A stretch of DNA of 52,197 nucleotides from the IMG/VR virus record IMGVR_UViG_3300027779_000040, positions 1 to 52,197 of that record. One strand, written 5' to 3'. Shown in pieces: positions 1 through 7,800 of this stretch (its first letter is position 1; every line of letters starts with the position of its first letter). The position numbers and the translations under genes are program-made. Origin of the DNA: a virus. The notes beneath the pieces were generated by a model. That model saw nothing but the letters and a program-made list of their open reading frames with translations, ran no database searches and was not told the DNA's origin.

Positions 1-199
1 TTGATGGTTTTTCTGGTTCTTCGTCAACAGCAGATTTAACAATAACAGGGCTCCCCTTTACAGTTAAGCATAATGCAGTTGGTGGTGATTGTATGTTAAA
101 ATGGATTTCTTGGAATAGCAAAGCTGGAAATGTCTCTCCGTATGTAAATACATCTGAAATCTTATATTTCTTTGAAACAGCTTCTGCATATGAATGGTC
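1..199. repeat. left copy of the terminal overlap
   Basis: These bases match the last 199 bases of the window with four substitutions (positions 39, 40, 50 and 73) and no indels. Both copies encode the same part of the tail-fibre C-terminus in the same frame; two of the resulting codon differences change a residue (Thr/Gln and Asn/Ser). The simplest reading is closure of a circularly permuted genome in a mixed population or an error-containing assembly. Confidence 0.9.
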
Positions 200-278
200 T
201 AAAGTATCTACGGCTGACCTTACTTCAGGCACAACAGATGACATATATTTTTCAATACAATACGAAACAGACCAATAA
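1..278 (+). CDS. tail fibre, C-terminal part (gene continues from the right end)
   Basis: The open frame enters at base 3 and ends at a TAA after 91 codons. It encodes the same residues as the end of the fibre gene that begins at 51107 and runs off the window. Joined across the overlap, the full protein is about 389 residues. This part follows an NTLEDYE-type block, which is common near the end of phage fibres, and holds a compact aromatic-rich C-terminal domain likely to be the receptor-facing tip or trimerisation head. The next gene starts 15 bases downstream. Assignment as a fibre comes from the whole gene; the internal ATG at 93 is not a real start. The receptor is unknown. Confidence 0.85.
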   Translation, partial: DGFSGSSSTADLTITGLPFTVKHNAVGGDCMLKWISWNSKAGNVSPYVNTSEILYFFETASAYEWSKVSTADLTSGTTDDIYFSIQYETDQ

Positions 279-293
279 AGGAAGTACAAAATT

Positions 294-560
294 ATGGCAC
301 TTAAAAAAGAAACAATAATAGATAAAATTGAAGTTGTTGGTGACTTTAAGAAAATAGGAATAAGAGAAGCAACAGTTCTTTCCGAAGGTACTAATGCAAG
401 TGGCTGGACAGAGTTATCTCGTTCACTACATAGAAAAGTTTTAACTCCAGATGCAGATGTATCGGGTGAATCAACCGAAGTTCAAGATATAGCCAATCTA
501 GTTTGGACAGATGAATTAAAAGCATCTTGGGTTAGTTATGTTGAGAATTTAGAGACCTAG
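294..560 (+). CDS. conserved small phage protein downstream of the tail fibre
   Basis: An 88-residue protein with AAGGAAG upstream of its ATG. It begins with a Lys/Glu-rich strand (KKETIIDKIEVV), has a central SRSLHRKVLTP segment and ends in a helix with VWTDELKASW. I recognise this layout from small conserved proteins placed directly after fibre genes in many environmental phages, where the role is unknown. It sits between the fibre and the membrane-protein cluster and is transcribed with them. It may be a fibre-associated or virion-assembly protein, but nothing in the sequence gives an activity. There is no signal peptide or membrane segment. Confidence 0.75.
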   Translation: MALKKETIIDKIEVVGDFKKIGIREATVLSEGTNASGWTELSRSLHRKVLTPDADVSGESTEVQDIANLVWTDELKASWVSYVENLET

Positions 561-567
561 AGGTGAG

Positions 568-888
568 ATGAGTGATAATCCCAAAACTGCTAGAAGTTAT
601 AGGGGGACTGTGGTTGATGACAATGCTATTGTTTCTATTAACCTTAAATGGTTGGGTCAGTTACTTGTGCTTACTGGTATGCTCGTTTATGGTTATTGGC
701 GTATTGAAAGTAGATTGGGAAACCTTGAGGAAGCGATGGTTACGGCTGATGTTAAAATCGGGGACCTCCTTGGTAAACACATCGTGGAAGAAACTCTACA
801 GAGAGAGCAATTAGAAGAGAAGGTAAACTTCTATGAGAAAGAATTCAACATTAATCCTCTTAGTTGGGGAAAGCGGAAAAAGAAATAA
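568..888 (+). CDS. membrane-anchored coiled-coil protein, possible lysis accessory
   Basis: A 106-residue protein starting at an ATG preceded by GAGGTGAG. One hydrophobic segment lies at about residues 27-45 (WLGQLLVLTGMLVYGYW), followed by a charged helix likely to form a coiled coil and a very basic tail (GKRKKK). The stop codon overlaps the next ATG as TAATG, so translation is coupled. Three small membrane proteins in a row here, upstream of a zinc-ribbon protein and a phosphoesterase, suggest a holin/spanin-like lysis or membrane-remodelling cluster. The endolysin itself lies elsewhere, at 37 kb. No family was recognised with confidence; a membrane-bound virion or entry protein is the alternative. 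Confidence 0.7.
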   Translation: MSDNPKTARSYRGTVVDDNAIVSINLKWLGQLLVLTGMLVYGYWRIESRLGNLEEAMVTADVKIGDLLGKHIVEETLQREQLEEKVNFYEKEFNINPLSWGKRKKK

Positions 889-1208
889 TGGACTTTATAG
901 CAGTTTACGGAGAAGCTGGGATGATAGGGGTTGTGGGAGCAATGTTTGTTTATCTAGTAGTTCAGATGTCGAACAAAGCTTCAAGTCAGCAAGAAACATT
1001 AGAAGCTTTAAAAATTGAGAACAAAGGTCAGAGTGAGACTCTTGAGAATATGGAAGGTATGATTATTAAATTAATTGGCAGATGGAATGCTAGTGATGAT
1101 AAATTAGACAGGAAATTTGATGCTCTGAATAAAGAAATTAACGATTTAGACAACCAAGTATCTGAAATACGTGGTAGCCTAAGCAGAATAAATGGGAAAA
1201 ATCATTAA
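888..1208 (+). CDS. holin-like membrane protein with coiled coil
   Basis: 107 residues from the ATG that overlaps the previous stop (TAATG). An in-frame TTG at 864 would add eight residues but has no better support. The N-terminus is one membrane span (GMIGVVGAMFVYLVVQM, about residues 11-27), followed by a long polar coiled coil with heptad spacing. A single N-terminal span followed by a charged helix is the layout of BhlA/UviB-type holin-like proteins, so a role in making inner-membrane lesions at lysis is plausible. This is inference from architecture; no diagnostic motif exists. It belongs to a run of three small membrane proteins. Confidence 0.65.
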   Translation: MDFIAVYGEAGMIGVVGAMFVYLVVQMSNKASSQQETLEALKIENKGQSETLENMEGMIIKLIGRWNASDDKLDRKFDALNKEINDLDNQVSEIRGSLSRINGKNH

Positions 1209-1209
1209 T

Positions 1210-1356
1210 ATGGATAGTCTAAAAGTTAGTGCAATCAGTACGAGTCTAGGAGCAATATATTACACCGAAGTTATTTCTGGGATATTAATGTGTATAATGT
1301 TTTTAGCACAGATTTATTACTTATATTTAAAAACCAAAAAGATAAAGGAGTCCTAA
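1210..1356 (+). CDS. 48-residue single-span membrane protein
   Basis: A short gene one base after the previous stop. It has 48 residues, a hydrophobic stretch at about residues 14-40 (IYYTEVISGILMCIMFLAQI and following Tyr/Leu) and a short basic tail (KTKKIKES). Size and layout fit a class II/III holin or antiholin-like peptide. Its end supplies the ribosome binding site AAGGAG for the next gene, which starts two bases after the stop. Function is inferred only from size, hydrophobicity and its neighbours. Confidence 0.6.
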   Translation: MDSLKVSAISTSLGAIYYTEVISGILMCIMFLAQIYYLYLKTKKIKES

Positions 1357-1357
1357 T

Positions 1358-1585
1358 ATGGACATTAAAGGAATGCTAGTTAAAATAGCTGAAGAACAAG
1401 CAGAGAAGATGCAGGACGAAGCTATGAAGCATTTAGCTTCTGACGATTTCTCTGATATGTTAGCAACTAAGATGAATGAGAAAATTAATATTCCATTTGT
1501 CAAGGAAGAGAAAGAGCAGAAATTCTTTGAAGAGATGATGGATATTGTTACGGATTTATTGTCTGGCGTATTTAAGGGTAAGTGA
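1358..1585 (+). CDS. small acidic helical protein
   Basis: 75 residues with a strong AAAGGAG site in front of the ATG. It is predicted to be almost entirely helical, rich in Glu, Lys and Met, and without membrane spans. It stops immediately before the GTG of the next gene (TGAGTG), so the two are coupled. I do not recognise a family. Its position inside the membrane/lysis-like cluster is the only clue to its role. A small chaperone or adaptor for a virion protein is one possibility, without direct evidence. Confidence 0.6.
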   Translation: MDIKGMLVKIAEEQAEKMQDEAMKHLASDDFSDMLATKMNEKINIPFVKEEKEQKFFEEMMDIVTDLLSGVFKGK

Positions 1586-1861
1586 GTGGAACTATTGTCA
1601 ATAATAGACAAATTCAATATCAGAGGAACAAAATTCTGGCATGCTAAACCTGACAAATGTCCATACTGTGGGACAGAAAGTATCTCTGGTGTAGAGATTC
1701 TTGCGGCTTACAATGGGGACTTGTTTTGGGAGTGCAATGAATGCCATGAATTTCTTCTCCGATTCACAAAAAGAACAACAGAGAAGCATCTTCAAAAGAC
1801 AGAAGGGCTCTATGTTGACCTTGATAAGTGGGAGGAATTTTGGGAGCAACAACCAAATTAG
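1586..1861 (+). CDS. zinc-ribbon protein
   Basis: 91 residues from a GTG directly abutting the previous stop. CPYCG (about residues 25-29) and CNEC (about 51-54) make a two-CxxC zinc ribbon separated by roughly 22 residues; the C-terminus is acidic and aromatic (WEEFWEQQPN). Such ribbons bind nucleic acid or protein partners. The end overlaps the following phosphoesterase frame by about 34 bases if that gene starts at GTG 1828, or about 22 if at TTG 1840. The conserved Cys pairs make this a real gene; the partner is unknown. Confidence 0.7.
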   Translation: MELLSIIDKFNIRGTKFWHAKPDKCPYCGTESISGVEILAAYNGDLFWECNECHEFLLRFTKRTTEKHLQKTEGLYVDLDKWEEFWEQQPN

Positions 1862-2628
1862 ATAAAGGGGTAGTTAAGAGAGGAATAGTGACCCCAGATA
1901 AGCATTTTCCTCTGCATGATAGTAAGGCTATCAGCTGTTTGATACAAAGTATTGAGATTGTGAAGCCTGATTTTTACATAGACCTTGGTGACGTAGGCGA
2001 GTTTAAATCAGTTTCTCACTGGCAATGGAAGAAAAAGAAGAGACCACCACTTGAGTATCAGTTACCTTGGGTACATAAAGATGTGAAAGATGTAAATAAG
2101 GGGATGGATACAATAGATGAGGCTCTTGATAAGGTAAATTGCAAAGAGAAATACTTCATAGAAGGCAATCACGATGATTGGTTAAACCGATTTGTTGATG
2201 AGAACCCTTATTTAGATAATTTAAGGTTTCCAGACGCAATGAAGCTTAAGGAACGTGGTTATAAGTATTACCCTAACGGGAAGTTTTTAAAGATAGGGAA
2301 ATTAAATTATTACCATGGAAATCATTATGCTGGAATTATGCACACGAGAAATCATCTTCTAAGATTAGGAGCAAATGTGATGTACGGTCATCACCATGAT
2401 TTACAACAGGCAACTGTAACGCACCTTGAAGGGTGTAAGAGTGCTTGGAGCATAGGATGTTTAAAAAACATGAGCGATGAATCAAACAAATGGCTTGGAA
2501 ATAGAAGTCATAATTGGGCGCATGCATTTGCGGTAGTAGACTACTACAGAGGTGGATTTTTTACTGTACATGTTGTTCAAATAATAAACGGGCGAACCTC
2601 CTTGTGGGGCGAGCTAATAACAGGATAA
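1828..2628 (+). CDS. calcineurin-like metallophosphoesterase
   Basis: About 266 residues with the ordered metal-binding motifs of the family: DKHFPLHD near residue 24, GDVGEF near 53, GNHDDW near 112, HGNH near 160 and GHHHD near 187. These ligate two metals and catalyse phosphoester hydrolysis. Phage members act on nucleic acid ends, cyclic nucleotides or other phosphoesters; the substrate cannot be read here. The start is uncertain: GTG 1828 and TTG 1840 are both inside the previous gene, and GTG 1888 has a better ribosome site (AGAGAGG) but would remove the first beta strand. Its place among late genes suggests a role late in infection or in the virion. Confidence 0.9.
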   Translation: MGGILGATTKLDKGVVKRGIVTPDKHFPLHDSKAISCLIQSIEIVKPDFYIDLGDVGEFKSVSHWQWKKKKRPPLEYQLPWVHKDVKDVNKGMDTIDEALDKVNCKEKYFIEGNHDDWLNRFVDENPYLDNLRFPDAMKLKERGYKYYPNGKFLKIGKLNYYHGNHYAGIMHTRNHLLRLGANVMYGHHHDLQQATVTHLEGCKSAWSIGCLKNMSDESNKWLGNRSHNWAHAFAVVDYYRGGFFTVHVVQIINGRTSLWGELITG

Positions 2629-2638
2629 GGAGAATACA

Positions 2639-3145
2639 ATGGGATTCTTTCAAAACATGTTGCAGGGTGCAAGAACTGGTATGGACAGAATGAGGATTGG
2701 TGGTGACGAACAATTCCAATCTGCACCTGAACCCGGTCAGTACTCTGGTTCACAACAAATAGACGCAATGCAAAAAGCCATAGGCTCTAAGGGAATTGGA
2801 GACGAAGGTGGTTTTAACAGGGCTTCTAATGACGAGGTAATGAACCTTCAAAGAGGACTTAAGGAAAAGGGACTCTATAAAGGTGAGCTTGATGGGATAT
2901 TTGGTCCCAAATCATTATCGGCTTTAAGACGTTTCCAGTCTGCTCGAGGAGAAACTTCTCCAGAGTATGACCAACAGATGGACCAAAGCACTCAGAGACC
3001 AATGGGTCAACAAGTAGCTCAAGCGGCTGACTTAGATAATAGCGGTGACTTAGGATGGGGTGACGTTTCAGAGGGATTTGGACGTATGGGAAGTTATCTC
3101 AAAGATAAGGGTTCACAATTTATGGATTATCAAAGGGGCGGTTAG
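2639..3145 (+). CDS. protein with a peptidoglycan-binding domain
   Basis: 168 residues with AAGGAG ahead of the ATG. Residues about 64-103 form a PGBD_1-type repeat: EVMNLQRGLKEKGLYKGELD, then GIFGPKSLSALRRFQ. This is the three-helix cell-wall-binding fold found in amidases and virion proteins. The flanks are Gly/Gln-rich and low in complexity, with a DLDNSGDLGWGDV segment near residue 130 that resembles a calcium-binding loop. No catalytic domain is present, so it probably anchors a virion component or lysis enzyme to murein. It precedes the Hint-domain and large tail genes, which favours a virion role. Confidence 0.75.
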   Translation: MGFFQNMLQGARTGMDRMRIGGDEQFQSAPEPGQYSGSQQIDAMQKAIGSKGIGDEGGFNRASNDEVMNLQRGLKEKGLYKGELDGIFGPKSLSALRRFQSARGETSPEYDQQMDQSTQRPMGQQVAQAADLDNSGDLGWGDVSEGFGRMGSYLKDKGSQFMDYQRGG

Positions 3146-3154
3146 GAGTAGACT

Positions 3155-4825
3155 ATGCCCAGAGAGCTCTATGAAATAAAGTTATTTCAGCACGGGACAA
3201 TGACAACTCCCGATAGTGCAGATATACCTAAAGATGCCGCATCGTTTAGTATGAATTTACGAGCTGATGCGTCTGATGGAAGATTACAGGGTATCCAAAA
3301 TGATAAATTTATTATATCATCTTATACTCAATCTGAGCAGACATTCGTTGAATGTGCGGCATCTAATAAAGTAATAGAGCTTCTCCCTAGTGGTTTTGAC
3401 ATGGTTGAAAATCAGGATGTATTGAGTGGAACAACATCTGCTAATTGCAGTCTTTCAATGTTTAGTCAACCCGGTAGTGATGTTGTATGGACTATTCGTT
3501 CTAGCACAACCACAACTGACGAAGCAGAAACGGGCATAAATGTTAGTGCATCTACATTAACCTTTACTAACTCTAATTATGCTACGGCTCAGAACATTAC
3601 TTTTACAGCTGGTAATGCTTATTTCAAAAACACGGGTAGAATAAAAAGAACTATAACTTTTACAGCGGCTTCTACAGATGTGAATTGGGATGATAAGGTT
3701 ATAACTTATGATGTTTTTCATAGTTCTATAGAACCCACTGGATTCGATATTAAATTTGTCGATATGATAGTTGACGAAGCTGATGCAACTAATACTGGCA
3801 GTATACAGATTAGATTAAGGAGCAGACCCACTTCTAATGTAAGTATAGAAGCAGGTATTCCCGATTACGAAGAAGAGAATGGGTGGAATTGGTCTGCTCG
3901 AACAGCATCTTGGACAAATACAACAACCACTACCCATGCTGATTATTGGAATCAATGGAAAACGATATCATTCAATGCAGTTGCTGATAGTAATTGGCAC
4001 GGTTCTCAAGCCATAGATGGACATCTTCGATTGGTGGCGGCTTCACCTGATGGTAGCTTTGCAGGAACTAACTGGAATAATATATTTTATAGCGGTCAAG
4101 CACAGACAGACGCTGTAATGAATCATACTTATGAATTGGGAGAAGAATTATTAGTAAATATAGGGATATCTATTCATCAAGACCCTTCTGACGAACCAGC
4201 CGGCGGTGGTGATGATGATGATACACCCGGTGGTCCCGGAAGTTGTTTTGAAGGGTGGACAAAAGTTTCAACCCCAGATGGTGATGTGCCCATACATGAT
4301 TTAGAAGAAGGACAAGAAGTATATTCTTGGGATACTAAGAAAGGGAAAATGGTTACTAACAAGGTAGGTAAACTTTTATCACACCTTGACTTGAAAGACG
4401 GATATGAAGTTTATAAGGTGACTTTTAATGATGGTGATTTTATTCTTGCAACAGCAAGTCATATGTATTGGAACGAAGAACATGCTCGTTATTTTCAGAT
4501 AGAGAACTTTAATGAAGGGGATAGATTGAGAACGGACGTTGGGTTTTTTAAAACCATCAAGTCTAATGTTTTATGGAAAAAAGACCTTACTCAGGTATAT
4601 AACTTTCACACAGAAAAGTTTCCGCATAATTATTTTGCCAATAGTGTTTTAGTCCACAATGGAGGAGGTGAAGAAGTAGTAAATAATTTATTCTTCATGC
4701 TTAAGAGAGTGGGTTTGGTGGGTAACTTTTCTCCTATCAGAATGATACATAATCCCGGTGGAGGTGGTAAAAGACCTAAACCAGATAATCCCACACAGAG
4801 TGGTGGGACCACAAGTGGGGCATAA
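3155..4825 (+). CDS. virion protein with beta domains and a C-terminal Hint (intein-like) domain
   Basis: 556 residues with AGGAG before the ATG. The first 360 residues are beta-rich; ASTLTFTNSNYATAQNITFT (near 130) resembles the Ig/cadherin-like repeats of phage surface proteins. After an acidic Gly linker, residues 364-502 form a Hint domain: Cys364 in a CFEGWTKVSTPDG block A, TASH with His436 as block B, and a C-terminal NYFANSVLVHN ending at His501-Asn502. The residue after Asn502 is Gly, not Cys/Ser/Thr, so ordinary protein splicing is unlikely and self-cleavage is more plausible. A 54-residue Gly-rich tail follows. The stop overlaps the next ATG (TAATG). The likely role is a tail or virion surface protein matured by autoproteolysis. 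Confidence 0.8.
   Translation: MPRELYEIKLFQHGTMTTPDSADIPKDAASFSMNLRADASDGRLQGIQNDKFIISSYTQSEQTFVECAASNKVIELLPSGFDMVENQDVLSGTTSANCSLSMFSQPGSDVVWTIRSSTTTTDEAETGINVSASTLTFTNSNYATAQNITFTAGNAYFKNTGRIKRTITFTAASTDVNWDDKVITYDVFHSSIEPTGFDIKFVDMIVDEADATNTGSIQIRLRSRPTSNVSIEAGIPDYEEENGWNWSARTASWTNTTTTTHADYWNQWKTISFNAVADSNWHGSQAIDGHLRLVAASPDGSFAGTNWNNIFYSGQAQTDAVMNHTYELGEELLVNIGISIHQDPSDEPAGGGDDDDTPGGPGSCFEGWTKVSTPDGDVPIHDLEEGQEVYSWDTKKGKMVTNKVGKLLSHLDLKDGYEVYKVTFNDGDFILATASHMYWNEEHARYFQIENFNEGDRLRTDVGFFKTIKSNVLWKKDLTQVYNFHTEKFPHNYFANSVLVHNGGGEEVVNNLFFMLKRVGLVGNFSPIRMIHNPGGGGKRPKPDNPTQSGGTTSGA
4244..4660 (+). other. Hint domain (residues 364-502)
   Basis: About 139 residues from Cys364 to Asn502, the size of a mini-intein without a homing endonuclease. 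The block A Cys, block B Thr433/His436 and terminal His-Asn pair are all present. The +1 position is Gly. In bacterial intein-like domains this pattern gives cleavage rather than splicing. Confidence 0.8.
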
Positions 4826-7800
4826 TGGCTGTACCACAAGTTAACCAATTAGCCGCAAGTTTAGGCAACTTTGTTTCTGCTGATTTACAAACGTCTACAC
4901 CCGGAATCGGGATTAGTGGGGACGTTGATTTTTCTAGTAACACAGAAGTACTACTAAGATTTACCAGTGTTTCGACAACTACAAATAAGGTTCAATTAAA
5001 GACACTGAATTCAAATTGGACAGCAGAAAAAACTCTCGCAAAAGGTGTCGATACAACAGTATCATTTCACGGCTTAAGACTAAGGGTAGATAATTCAGAT
5101 AGTAAATATCAAGTAGGGGATATAATAAAGGTAAATTATGTTTATAACGATAAATCTTATTCTCATATGGACTGCATCCAGCGAGCAGATAATTATGATA
5201 TTTACGCATACAGCTCTACTGGCGATGGGTCAGTATATTATTATGCAAATGCAAATACAGCAGGAGGGGTAGTAAAGAAGTTAGGTAGAGCGACATCTCG
5301 GACTGGTCAAGTAGTAACAGATACTCATGGACAGCAAATGTATTGGGGTTTTGGTCCAGACCCTGCTTCACCACCTATGTGGTCAGGATATCCACAACAT
5401 GTTCAGTTTAATAAAGAGAATACTGGTGAAGTGGCTTGGGAAAATGGTGAAGTAGATTTATTAGGAGCCTATGATTCCTTACATGATATGTGTGTTATAA
5501 GACATTATGACCACTATGGTGGTAGCAATACTACTGCAACTTTAGGTGCTGGGCAAACTAACCATTGGGGATTTGGTATAGAGCGAGATAAAAAAGTTAT
5601 ACATATTTTCTATTATAGAAATATCAGGCAGTCGGCTGACTATACTACTGTAGCTGAAAGACCGGGTAATTGGATACTTATTAAAACTATAAATGGAGCA
5701 TCATCTGGTTTAAAATCTTCTCAGTCAATTACTACAGATGGTAGAAGTATTTTTATACTTGATATGGTTGGGAATGGGCTGATAAAGATTTTTACACCAA
5801 CCTTTACACCGAGTACATCTGGTTCTACACAAGGAAATCCTTGGAGTAGTAGTGGTGGTGTAAAACAATCTGCTTTCACGAGTCTTGTCTCTACGCAAGA
5901 TTTTTCTCTTGAAGCTCCTGAGTCACATGTTAGTTTAATAGGTTGCTATTGGTCTAGTATCCGTATTAATTCTTGGCATGACCCTGTTAATACTAGGACA
6001 GCCACTAATGCAAATAATCAGACTAAATCGTCAACTTCTACATATACCACTAATGGAATCTTCCTTGATGACGTATACTACGATGATAAGATTTGGATTT
6101 CTAAACACAGAGACATGGAACTTAATAGGTTTGTTTGTACAGAAAGTACAATAGACCAATCATTAATATTTTTAGGTGGGTTATCAAATATTTACTCTAC
6201 TAATGTAGCCATAGACACTGATGCTGGTAGCGTTAAACTACTTTCATATATGCCTAATCTTGGTAATCAGTCTTCTTATAAACTTCATGCGAGCTATGAC
6301 TCCTTAAATACTCAAATACAAAATGAAGTAGACTTCTTTAATAATCAAGGTAAGGTTGGGGTTTTAGAATCTTACGAACAACCATTTGTAAATGTTAATA
6401 AGAGTGGTGTAATGGGATTTGTAATGACTACTGGACTCTGGGAACAAGATAGCAGTTCTGAAGAGTTTCCCAATGCCGCGTTAGGAGGGACTAACGATAA
6501 ACTTGGTGCATTAAACATGAGGAGATGGGAAGATGGAACATCTGGTACTACTGGACAGGACACGTTTAACTTGGGTGGTACATTCGATGGAATAGACCCT
6601 TCTCCTAATATTGCAGATTCTTTTCATACAGCGCAAAATCCTTGTGTGCCTAGTTTTGCTAAAGGCATGATGGGAAGAGAGTATAATGGATTTGGAGATG
6701 AATATGATACAGACGATGACTCTGGGGGAAGCTCTACTTCAAAAGTATATTATTTTTATGGTGATGGTCTGGTAGATAATTCTCACAATAAAACATTAGG
6801 TGGTAATCATGCTGTATCATGGGGGAACCATTCTGGTAGCACAATAGAGAATCCATTTCCAGATGGTATAAGAGTAGATGGTAGATTTGGTAACGGACCG
6901 GGTTATGATAACTCTAGTCACCAGAGTACTCACTGGTCATTTGTTATGAAAAACCCTCAAACTCAGTTATATGTTGTTCATTCGCATAGAATAAATACGG
7001 GTAATGCGGCTGGTGCTGTAGCACAACAGGTAACATTTTGCAAAGAAACGAACCTTTGTCCTTCTGGGGAATTTGGTCAAAAGACTTTACAGTTTCCTAT
7101 ATTGGAACCATATGTAAAATGGCACGAAGCTGGTGAAAGTATAGTAGCATATCAATCTGGATTTGTAAGTGCACGTTTAGTTGATATGGACCCTGAAAGT
7201 GCTTCAGGAGCACAACATTTATTTGTTAGTTATACCAAGGATAACCAGAGTCAAATATTAAGAAGTGTTGACTTACAGAACGTTGACTTTTTAAACCCAC
7301 TTGATAGAAGTATTTTTACTGCTGGTTATGGTAAAGTACGAATGGCTAACCATACTAATACCACTAAAGCGAATGTTAATGAACCTCTTCTTTTTTCTAC
7401 TGGTGCAGGAGACGATATAATAAGGGGAAAAGGTACAGATATAGGTGGAGGAGCTAAAAACTCTGGTGGGAGCCCCACAAACTATTATGCGCCAAAAGAT
7501 TATATTTTAGGTAGTAGAACAACTGGTTTTACTCAAGGAGCAATGGAAGAAGAATCTTCTAATTTTTCAATACCTGAAGAAGCTGGCACAGGGCTTTACA
7601 ATGGAGGGATGTTTTTATTTGAAGTAAAAGACGGGCACCCTTCTCCTTCGGACAATCATATGTATCCTGCTCAGAATGAGGCATCTAACAAACCTGTAAC
7701 ATCAGGTGAGGGCGTGGCTGGGGCGGATGCCGCTGTAGTATCGGATTATAGCAGAAGTTGGTTTTTAAACCTACAGTGTCTTGCTTATGACTCATCCAGT

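Noticed and set aside
1-199. Diversity-generating retroelement template/variable repeat pair
   Set aside because: The mismatches are not adenine-specific, and no reverse transcriptase was seen.
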